From assembly GCA_003662995.1 (NCBI GenBank), contig QMZC01000017.1:1-34156 (forward strand): a stretch of 34,156 nt of DNA. The letters are read 5' to 3'. Within the stretch, counting starts at the first letter, position 1. Every line of letters starts with the position of its first letter. Both the position numbers and the translations under genes were made by a program. Under the pieces are notes generated by a model, which ran no database searches, was not told where the DNA came from, and saw nothing but the letters and a program-made list of their open reading frames with translations. Positions 26,334-32,953 of the stretch are shown here, piece after piece. This DNA comes from Archaeoglobales archaeon. GTDB lineage: Archaea; Halobacteriota; Archaeoglobi; Archaeoglobales; Archaeoglobaceae.

Positions 26334-28825
26334 TGAAGTTTTTCAGAAAGAGGCAGAAGCCGTTTGAGGAGGTTCGAAGGGAGATAATTCATATACGACA
26401 TGAGGATGTCATCTTAGCCTCTCACGATGAGCTTTACCTGGGCACATTCAACGATAGCGTGAGAGGGACAATACACGTTTCAATTGCTCTTGAGGACAGA
26501 TTTAGGCACTGCTTGATTGTAGGAGCTACCGGAACGGGAAAGAGCAATCTACTCATCAACATGATTCTTCAAGACATCTATGCTGGCAGAGGGCTTTGCT
26601 TCATAGATCCAAAGGGAGATGCAATCGAAGATGTTCTCATGCGAATTCCGGAATCGAGAGTAAAGGACGTTATACTCATCGATCCAGCAAATTACGACAA
26701 GGTTGTTGGCTTGAACTTCCTCGAACTGCCGAGAAAGGGGCTTTCGGAGATACAGATAAATGCGATGAAAGAAGTGATCGTGGCAGACTTGGTTGCATTG
26801 ATGAGGCAGCAGACTGCGATATGGGGCGAAAGGTTCGGAAGAATATTCGAAACGCTGGTAAGGGCGATTTTAGACTTCAACGAAAGAGTTGGTGAGGAGG
26901 AACAGCTCACATTCCTCGACTTGTACGTTCTGCTTACGGATGAAGAAGTTAGGAACAGGTTTGCGGAGACTGTAAAGGATCCAATAATTAGAGAGTATCT
27001 GCTGAAGGTGAATGAAATGCAGGATGATGTCATGGAACCAGTCATAAGGCGTCTAAACGACTGGGTGATGAACAAGGTTGCAAGGCAGATCGTTGCCCAC
27101 AGAAAATCTTCTTTTGATTTCAGAGAGGCGATAGATACAAACAAGATAATTTTGGTGAGGGTGCCAAAGGGGGAGGTAGGAGTTACAATAATGCAGCTCA
27201 TTGGCACTACAGTTCTATCTAAGATATGGGCTGCTGCAAAGTCAAGGGTGGACATTCCGCAAGAGGACAGAAAACCATTCTTCCTTTACATAGACGAGTT
27301 CGCCAACTTTGCCTTTGAAGGTTCTACTTTTGATGAAATCTTCTCTGAAGCAAGGGCATTTAAGCTTGGGTTGATTGTAGCAACCCAGTACCCCTCCCAA
27401 TTATCTAAAGAAGTTATGGAGGCAGTTTATGGAAACTGCGGAACTGTAATAGCATTCAATCCGCAGAACCCAAAAGATGCGAGTGTTTTGATAAAGAGGT
27501 TTCCTGGTGTGAAGGTTGAGGATTTGCTATCTTTAGGTTTGTATACAGTGATGCTCCGCTTGATGGTGAGGAACGAGCTTACAGATCCGTTCATAATACG
27601 TACATACCCTCCAACCACTCCCCTTAGAAGTAGGGAGGAGATAAAATGGGTTGCAGAGAAATCGCTTGAAATGTACGGAAAGAATAGGATATCTGAACTC
27701 GATCTCTCTGCAAGCTTAAGGAGGATAAAAGAGTTATGCAGGAGCCACAAGGAAGGATACTTTGACGAAATGTTAGAAATCCTGTACAGCCTTGTCATCC
27801 AAGAAAAGAGCATTGACTACAGAAACTTCTCTATTGAAGCAAAAAAGAGGGCTTTGAGTGTGAACGAGAAGCAGTTCTCCGATCTACTCCAGCTCTTTGA
27901 GGATATGGGACTTGTTGAGCTGAGGAGTGATGTTAAGACGGGTAAAATCACACCCATTCCAAAGCCTGAAAGGTTAAAGGCTCAGTTTTGGGATGGAAAG
28001 TTCAACACAATCCTTGCAGGATTTATTGACCACAGGAAGCTTATAGAAAGGGTTTACGAGTACTTCGTTAAGATGGGCTTCATCGTTGAAGTCCCAAAAG
28101 AAGGCAAATATATGCCAGATTTAGTTCTGCGGATGCCTGTGATAGAGCCAGAGTACATGCATGAGTTGGTTCAGGCAAGACAGCTAACTGCTGGGAGAAG
28201 TGCTGTGGTTGAGATAGAGACAACAACTCAGACACGCCCGGGAAGACTTCTGACAAAGCTCAAGAGGGCTTACATGTCGAACATGTTTGCCATCTTTGTA
28301 ACCCTTGGAAGCGGTGATAGTGCAAAAGAATACTACGCTGATGCAAGATACATTATGCATGTACTGACAGATATGAGGGGGAGGAATGGATTCTACAAGA
28401 CTGATGAGGTTGAAAGGGACAGCAGAGGAAGAAAACTGTGGGAGAACAAACATACTGGGCAAATAGCATATGAGGCTAATGGAGCTCTCTACAGCTCCAA
28501 GGGCTTAGAGTGCACGGTAAGCGAAGCTCCAGAAAAAGGTTGGATTGTTAAGAAGAAAGTCTTTGATCCTGAAAAGGAGTTTGGAGGCAGTAAGCCGAGG
28601 CCGGGAGTGGATTTTGCCGTCTTAGTGTTTCCTCCAGACGATTTCGACTTCCCAGTGGTTTCTGTGATTAGAGGTGGAGCCGGCTTCTGGCTCATGACTT
28701 TAGATGGTAGAGAAGTCTCTCAAGAGCTTGAGAGCGCTTTCAGGAGGCGTAGAATGAAAGAAGGAAAGTATGAACAGGTAGGAGAGAGGATAAAGAGGTC
28801 GATGGAGCGCATACTTAGTTCCTAA
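26333..28825 (+). CDS. VirD4/TraG-like coupling ATPase with C-terminal nuclease-like domain
   Basis: The product has 830 residues. Residues about 35-430 form the motor of a type IV coupling protein: Walker A GATGTGKS at 64-71, FIDPKGDAIEDVL after it, Walker B FFLYIDEFAN with Asp321-Glu322, and VATQYPSQL as the sensor region. There is no N-terminal membrane helix, unlike bacterial VirD4. The extra 400 residues hold a winged-helix-like stretch (about 470-560), then YEYFVKMGFIVEVPKEGKY, Asp596 in MPDLVL, Glu627 and Glu629 in AVVEIETTT, and Lys642/Lys644. This spacing resembles a PD-(D/E)XK nuclease core. It probably drives DNA transfer; the nuclease idea is inference. It is translationally coupled to the VirB4-like gene. 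Confidence 0.85.
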   Translation: MKFFRKRQKPFEEVRREIIHIRHEDVILASHDELYLGTFNDSVRGTIHVSIALEDRFRHCLIVGATGTGKSNLLINMILQDIYAGRGLCFIDPKGDAIEDVLMRIPESRVKDVILIDPANYDKVVGLNFLELPRKGLSEIQINAMKEVIVADLVALMRQQTAIWGERFGRIFETLVRAILDFNERVGEEEQLTFLDLYVLLTDEEVRNRFAETVKDPIIREYLLKVNEMQDDVMEPVIRRLNDWVMNKVARQIVAHRKSSFDFREAIDTNKIILVRVPKGEVGVTIMQLIGTTVLSKIWAAAKSRVDIPQEDRKPFFLYIDEFANFAFEGSTFDEIFSEARAFKLGLIVATQYPSQLSKEVMEAVYGNCGTVIAFNPQNPKDASVLIKRFPGVKVEDLLSLGLYTVMLRLMVRNELTDPFIIRTYPPTTPLRSREEIKWVAEKSLEMYGKNRISELDLSASLRRIKELCRSHKEGYFDEMLEILYSLVIQEKSIDYRNFSIEAKKRALSVNEKQFSDLLQLFEDMGLVELRSDVKTGKITPIPKPERLKAQFWDGKFNTILAGFIDHRKLIERVYEYFVKMGFIVEVPKEGKYMPDLVLRMPVIEPEYMHELVQARQLTAGRSAVVEIETTTQTRPGRLLTKLKRAYMSNMFAIFVTLGSGDSAKEYYADARYIMHVLTDMRGRNGFYKTDEVERDSRGRKLWENKHTGQIAYEANGALYSSKGLECTVSEAPEKGWIVKKKVFDPEKEFGGSKPRPGVDFAVLVFPPDDFDFPVVSVIRGGAGFWLMTLDGREVSQELESAFRRRRMKEGKYEQVGERIKRSMERILSS

Positions 28826-28889
28826 TTCAATATTAAGAGAAATACGATAGTTAGCTTGTTTAAAGTTGTGAATTTTGAACTTCGTATAC

Positions 28890-29687
28890 TTACAATCTTC
28901 TAATCTCCCATTTCTTTAAGTGCAAAACAACTCCCTCAACTCTCACATCAAGCCTCTTTAACCCCTCTATAACTCCAGAAACAAATGCGTTCAGTTTTTC
29001 ATAATCACTCATTATCGAATAGCTTTCCGGGAAATTATCTATCAACCAATTCCTGAAATCCTTCCCGCTCGCCCTAAGATTCAGAAACTCTATCCAGTAC
29101 TTATCAACAAAGTCTTTCGTTTCTTCAACTAAACTCTCAACATCAACAATTCCCGGAATGGTAGGAGAAATAAATCCATAGTTTGGTATTTTCTCTTCAT
29201 TTAAAACCTTTAAAGCGTAAATTCTACTTTCATGATGAGGGAAAAAGGGTTCTAAATCTTTTTTAAGCCTCCCATCAAATCCGTTTATCGTTAAACCGAT
29301 CTCAATTGTTCTGAATCGCTTAAACAGTTCTATATCTCTCAGAACAAGGTCGGATTTTGTCAGTATAGAAAGCTCTACTCTCTTATCCATGCTTTGAAGC
29401 ACATTTTTTGTCAGCAAAAGCTTCTCCTCTAAAGGTTGATATGCGTCGCTCAAACTGCTCATATACACTTTACCTTTCACAAAGTGCCTGGTGAGTTGGG
29501 AAGCATTCTCCTTAACCTCTACCCATCTCCCCCATTCTCCGTATTTTTTCCATTTACATACGAATTTGGCATAGCAGTATTTGCAAGCATGCTCACAGCC
29601 CACGTACTGATTTGCTACCCATTTTGCGCCGGGAATTTTAGTTGGTGTGAAAATTTTCTTTGCTCTGGTTTTTATTATTTTAACCAT
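28890..29687 (-). CDS. Radical SAM protein, SplB-like (DNA repair photolyase family)
   Basis: This 265-residue radical SAM enzyme has the cluster motif C31-x3-C35-x2-C38 in VGCEHACKYCYAKF near the N-terminus, as in the spore photoproduct lyase-like COG1533 group. Later motifs are VYMSSLSDAYQPLEE, LSILTKSDLVLRDIELF and IEIGLTINGFD, which form the SAM-binding barrel, and NYGFISPTIPGI. The true substrate of most archaeal members is unknown; a role in thymine-dimer repair cannot be assumed. The ATG at 29687 overlaps the preceding gene's stop (TGAATG), and its ribosome site GGAGGG lies within that gene, so the two are translated together. It faces the VirD4-like gene convergently. Confidence 0.85.
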   Translation of the reverse strand: MVKIIKTRAKKIFTPTKIPGAKWVANQYVGCEHACKYCYAKFVCKWKKYGEWGRWVEVKENASQLTRHFVKGKVYMSSLSDAYQPLEEKLLLTKNVLQSMDKRVELSILTKSDLVLRDIELFKRFRTIEIGLTINGFDGRLKKDLEPFFPHHESRIYALKVLNEEKIPNYGFISPTIPGIVDVESLVEETKDFVDKYWIEFLNLRASGKDFRNWLIDNFPESYSIMSDYEKLNAFVSGVIEGLKRLDVRVEGVVLHLKKWEIRRL

Positions 29688-29876
29688 TCATCTACCCTCC
29701 GATTTTTTTAAATGGTCTCTCATCCAATAACCCCATACACCCCATACTATTGCAAGGAGTGTGTTTAGGATTGCACTAACTATGTCACTTCTAAAATAAG
29801 CTCTAACTGCAAGAATACTCCACAAGACGATGGCAATAATTGGAAAAATTAGTATTATCGTTCCTCTTCCGTTCAT
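29688..29876 (-). CDS. Small two-helix membrane protein
   Basis: This 62-residue protein has two hydrophobic segments (IILIFPIIAIVLWSILAV and IVSAILNTLLAIVWGVWGYW) joined by a short loop with RAYFRSD, and a basic C-terminus. No family recognised. I chose ATG 29876 rather than the upstream GTG at 29888 because GAGGAG sits five bases before it. Its stop TGA overlaps the start of the radical SAM gene, so it forms a two-gene unit; it could anchor or accompany that enzyme, but nothing shows this directly. Confidence 0.6.
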   Translation of the reverse strand: MNGRGTIILIFPIIAIVLWSILAVRAYFRSDIVSAILNTLLAIVWGVWGYWMRDHLKKSEGR

Positions 29877-29997
29877 ACTACTCCTCACTTACATCAATTT
29901 GTAGGCCTTAAAGAGCATTAGAGATTGAAGACCCTATCCAAATCACAAAGGAGAGATCAATTTTTATTTAGTTTATATCAAAATTATTTTAATTACA

Positions 29998-30021
29998 GAT
30001 AAAAAAGAAGAAAAAAATAAA
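29998..30021 (-). terminator. T-rich transcript end after thioredoxin
   Basis: On the minus strand, about 50 bases beyond the thioredoxin stop, the sequence is nearly all T in two runs (eight and six T, broken by CTTC). Archaeal terminators are typically T-rich without a needed hairpin. No stem is seen. Confidence 0.4.
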
Positions 30022-30069
30022 GAGAGCTGTGATTTAGTTTGCTTTACCTGCAATACGGCAATTTTTCCA

Positions 30070-30393
30070 TCACCAAATTTCCGAAAATTCCTCAACTTTT
30101 CTTCTCAGCTCGTTTTCAGGGATCACTCCGATTATAACATCAACTGGCTTACTATTCCTGAAGAATACAAGTGTCGGTACTGCGGACACGCCGTACCTGT
30201 TGGGAACCTCTGAATCCTTAGCAACGTTGAATCTTACGAAAACAATCTCTGAAAACTCGTTGGCAAGTTTATCTATGGTCGGCTTTAGCTTCTTGCATGG
30301 TGCGCACCACTCAGCCCAGAACTCAACTATAACGCTCTCGTTCTCTCTCAAAACATCGTCAAAGTTTCCGGGATCAACTTCGATGACTGCCAT
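30070..30393 (-). CDS. trxA: Thioredoxin
   Basis: This 107-residue single-domain thioredoxin is of standard length. It has the active site W29-C30-A31-P32-C33 followed by KKLKP, and a cis-proline loop AVPTLVFF. The usual Gly-Pro of the active site is Ala-Pro here, which is common in archaeal thioredoxins. The protein is cytoplasmic and reduces protein disulfides. ATG 30393 follows GAGGG by about five bases. It lies 31 bases downstream of the five-gene unknown cluster on the same strand, so it may be read from the same transcript; several proteins of that cluster carry Cys pairs. Confidence 0.93.
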   Translation of the reverse strand: MAVIEVDPGNFDDVLRENESVIVEFWAEWCAPCKKLKPTIDKLANEFSEIVFVRFNVAKDSEVPNRYGVSAVPTLVFFRNSKPVDVIIGVIPENELRRKVEEFSEIW

Positions 30394-30424
30394 GTAAACC
30401 CTCTGTAGAGGTCGTGAGCTGGGA

Positions 30425-30964
30425 TTAAATGCAATTCGCTAGTAATTCAGGGTGTTCTTTAATGTAATTCTCTATCCAATTCAAAACACTTTTAACCTTC
30501 TCCTTAACACTGGTTCTCGAAAGCAGTTTTACAGCGTTTATGACTGCTTTCAAGTCATTTTTAATCGCTTTTTTAAGTATTCTGTATAGATCTTCCCTGA
30601 ACTCTTCACTCCTCCAAGATCCATCATAATAGTACTTAATCCTAAGCTTGCACGAACCAGCAGCTGCAAATATCAGAACGATTATCGAGAATTCTTTGGC
30701 AATAGAAAATTCATCTCTAAAATCACATGCTGTTGTTAACTCAATTTTGAGCTTTGGCACGAGTTTATCAAATTCTTTTAAAGCTTTAACGAGTTCTTCA
30801 TCGAGATCAGCCTCTAAAAGCCTATCGTTATGACAGCACGGGCAGTAAACTTCTGCAAGGTCTCCGTAATCGTCTACCTTCTCCTCAAATCCGTCGTAAT
30901 CGTAGTATTCGTGGTAGTACTTTGTATAGCCAAAATGAAAACACTCTCCACAAAATAAAACCAT
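30425..30964 (-). CDS. Unknown protein with CxxCxHFGY zinc-finger-like start and LLANCI tail
   Basis: Not a recognised family; 179 residues. The start at ATG 30964 is set by AGGAGGTGA just upstream, rather than the earlier frame opening at 30991. Near the N-terminus Cys5-x2-Cys8-x-His10-FGY and then Cys41-Pro-Cys43-Cys44-His45 could bind zinc. An acidic helix follows (EADLDEELVKALKEFDKL), then a hydrophobic helix (FSIIVLIFAAAGSCKLRIK) and a long Lys-rich helical C-terminal part. It ends PELLANCI, a hydrophobic tail shared by all five genes of this cluster. It is a diverged paralogue of the protein at 32380-32913: same N-terminal motif, CH pair, hydrophobic-AG helix and length. Confidence 0.75.
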   Translation of the reverse strand: MVLFCGECFHFGYTKYYHEYYDYDGFEEKVDDYGDLAEVYCPCCHNDRLLEADLDEELVKALKEFDKLVPKLKIELTTACDFRDEFSIAKEFSIIVLIFAAAGSCKLRIKYYYDGSWRSEEFREDLYRILKKAIKNDLKAVINAVKLLSRTSVKEKVKSVLNWIENYIKEHPELLANCI

Positions 30965-30975
30965 GTATTCACCTC

Positions 30976-31944
30976 CTAAAGAATATCGCAAAGTAGCTGA
31001 AGACTCACATCGTCAGGGAGCAGTTCAGTTAAATCAAACTTCAAATTTCCAACGTTAGGGAGAATTCTCTCTTTTAGGTAATCCAGAAGCTCTGGATCAT
31101 CCCACTTGAAGAAGGTTCTATCATCGTCATCGGTCCAGTTTACGGGCTCTTCGAACTCGCCACGCTGAATCTTTCTTAGAATAGAATACACTCTGAATAG
31201 ATTTCGGACTTCTAAAACTGCTACACCACTCTTGCAAATGATTACAATTACTTCACTCTCCTTGTCAGACCATTTAAAGATCTTGTAGGTGAATGCGAAT
31301 AGCTTGAACCCGTTAACATCTATAATCTCATTACTATTCTTAAGCTCGCTGTAGAAGTCTGCAATCGGTTTCATTGCCTTCTTAGCCTTTTCAGACTTCT
31401 TAATAGCCATCTTAATGTATTTCTTAGCAGCATCGAAACCCTTATTCTCCAGAATGTGTATAGCTCTCTCTGCTGAAGATTTTGGAGCTTTATACTTCTC
31501 CTGCAGTTCTTTAGCATTCTTATATAGCTCCTCACAACCATTGGGTGGAATTAGAGATCCGTTGCTAAGGTTTATGCTGAGACAATCCTTAAATGGATAC
31601 ACTATACTGTTGAACCGCAGAAAGAGCTTTTTATCGTTACTAAATCTTCTCAACCTGACTTTTGCCTCAAAATCGACTTTGAACTTCTTTCCAGCATAAT
31701 ACGACGCCTGAGCGAGTATTTCGTTAAGCCTGAGAAGAGCGCTCCTGTAGTAATAATCGTCAAAATAATATTCGCTTTCTCGGAGTATTAGCACGCTATC
31801 AGGTGTCAATTCAGCAAAAACGTTATCCCATGAGTAAACGTATTTTGTAGTTCCATCAGCCTCAAAAACTACCTTTTCCACACTGCAGCTAACTTCCTTG
31901 TGGAACATACACGAAATGAGGTCATAATACGGAATGGTCACCAT
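30976..31944 (-). CDS. Unknown 322-residue protein with hydrophobic tail LLCDIL
   Basis: No family recognised. ATG 31944 is chosen because AGGAGGTG lies seven bases before it; the frame itself opens earlier at 31977. The N-terminal third is rich in Tyr and beta-strand pattern (YVYSWDNVFAELTPDSVLIL, SEYYFDDYYYRSALLRLNEIL). A Lys-rich helical stretch (about 165-205, AAKKYIKMAIKKSEKAKKAMK) follows, then a further beta-rich region (GFKLFAFTYKIFKWSD, EVIVIICKSGVAVLEV), and an acidic end NWTDDDDRTFFKWDDPELL. It ends SLQLLCDIL. The translation start region (ggaggtg-tatac-ATG) is almost identical to that of the following gene at 30425-30964, which lies 11 bases downstream. Confidence 0.75.
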   Translation of the reverse strand: MVTIPYYDLISCMFHKEVSCSVEKVVFEADGTTKYVYSWDNVFAELTPDSVLILRESEYYFDDYYYRSALLRLNEILAQASYYAGKKFKVDFEAKVRLRRFSNDKKLFLRFNSIVYPFKDCLSINLSNGSLIPPNGCEELYKNAKELQEKYKAPKSSAERAIHILENKGFDAAKKYIKMAIKKSEKAKKAMKPIADFYSELKNSNEIIDVNGFKLFAFTYKIFKWSDKESEVIVIICKSGVAVLEVRNLFRVYSILRKIQRGEFEEPVNWTDDDDRTFFKWDDPELLDYLKERILPNVGNLKFDLTELLPDDVSLQLLCDIL

Positions 31945-31973
31945 GTATACACCTCCTAATTTTACAATACTAA

Positions 31974-32354
31974 TCAAATGAGGTTTGCTAGAAGTTCCGC
32001 TTCTAAGTCCAGCTCACTCAAAGCTTCTTCCAATCCTGAAACTCCTTCGTAAGCTTCCGAGAAAAATTCGATAACATCTATTGGAAATTCTAAGTAGGGG
32101 ACATATGGGGCTACTGCAGCATCTTTCAGCTCTTCTAAGTTTTTATACGCTGCTGTGAACACGTATTTGCTGTCAAAATTTGCTACGAAGAAAAATATCT
32201 CTTTGTTATTTTCAGCTATGCCGACGACCTTTCTCATCTCCTTGAGAATCTTTATTCTTGTTATTTTTGCTCTTTCCCGCTTTTCTAAATATTCAAGCCT
32301 TTTAACAAGCTCCTTCAAAACATCGCCCTCGCTTTTACACCAAGTTGTTCCCAT
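31974..32354 (-). CDS. Unknown 126-residue protein with hydrophobic tail LLANLI
   Basis: No family recognised. The N-terminal third is a strongly charged helix, possibly coiled coil (VLKELVKRLEYLEKRERAKI); a beta-like middle follows (KEIFFFVANFDSKYVFTAAY), then an acidic helical end (SGLEEALSELDLEAELLANLI is the last part). The ATG at 32354 has GGAGGTG eight bases upstream. It lies 25 bases after the gene at 32380 and 29 bases before that at 30976, on the same strand. The last six residues LLANLI match the LLANCI tail of the protein at 30425-30964. Confidence 0.7.
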   Translation of the reverse strand: MGTTWCKSEGDVLKELVKRLEYLEKRERAKITRIKILKEMRKVVGIAENNKEIFFFVANFDSKYVFTAAYKNLEELKDAAVAPYVPYLEFPIDVIEFFSEAYEGVSGLEEALSELDLEAELLANLI

Positions 32355-32379
32355 AACAGCACCTCCAAAAAAGATTCGA

Positions 32380-32913
32380 TCAGACTAACACTGCCAGCAC
32401 AAGCCGCTCAATCTCACCGAGGTATTTCTTAAAACTTTCATCAATCTGAACCTTAGATTTTACTACTTCTACTGCTTCTACAATGTGCTTTGCACGAGAT
32501 CTATCTTCACTGACTATCTTGGCGAAATGCTCCTTCAGAACATCTCTTGTAAGTTTGTCCAATTCATATCCGTCCTTTTTAGCTGTTCTTCCAGCATCTA
32601 CATCATACACATTGATTACTCCTTTAACCCATTTTATCGAGAACTTCCCAGCTACGCTCAACAAGAGTGCTACAGCTGAGGCTGTTTCGCCGCAAAACTC
32701 CTTTTCAACATCCTTGAGGAGTTCTACTACTTCTTCGTTGCATTCAGCATGGACAAGTACTCCTCCTTCACCTTCTTTATGGCAGAGTCTCTCTTTTTCG
32801 TCTCCAGGGTAATCCTTGAGGTATTCTCCAAATGCATCATAGTAAAATACATCCTCAGCCACAGCATCATAGCCAAAATGCAAACATCTTGCGCAGAAAC
32901 AAATCTCTTCCAT
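32380..32913 (-). CDS. Unknown protein with CxxCxHFGY zinc-finger-like start and LAVLV tail
   Basis: The product has 177 residues. Cys7-x2-Cys10-x-His12-FGY at the N-terminus and Cys44-His45, with His55 and Cys58 following, are potential zinc ligands and align with the protein at 30425. Next come an acidic helix (NEEVVELLKDVEKEF) and a hydrophobic helix (TASAVALLLSVAGKFSIKW) with the same AG-x-x-x-x-K pattern as its paralogue, then a helical C-terminal half ending RLVLAVLV. The ATG at 32913 follows GAGGTGG. It is paralogous but clearly diverged, so duplication is old. Function unknown; a zinc-binding adaptor or nucleic-acid binder is only a guess. Confidence 0.75.
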   Translation of the reverse strand: MEEICFCARCLHFGYDAVAEDVFYYDAFGEYLKDYPGDEKERLCHKEGEGGVLVHAECNEEVVELLKDVEKEFCGETASAVALLLSVAGKFSIKWVKGVINVYDVDAGRTAKKDGYELDKLTRDVLKEHFAKIVSEDRSRAKHIVEAVEVVKSKVQIDESFKKYLGEIERLVLAVLV

Positions 32914-32930
32914 CTAAACCACCTCTAAAA

Positions 32931-32952
32931 TTTCTTTAAAGAAAAAAATAAA
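32931..32952 (-). terminator. Palindrome and T run between two cluster genes
   Basis: The perfect palindrome TTTCTTTAAAGAAA (32931-32944) overlaps a T-rich run on the minus strand just after the stop of the gene at 32954. It could end or attenuate transcription there, or its CTTTAAAG core could act as a TATA-like promoter for the downstream four genes. The sequence alone does not decide. Confidence 0.3.
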
Positions 32953-32953
32953 G

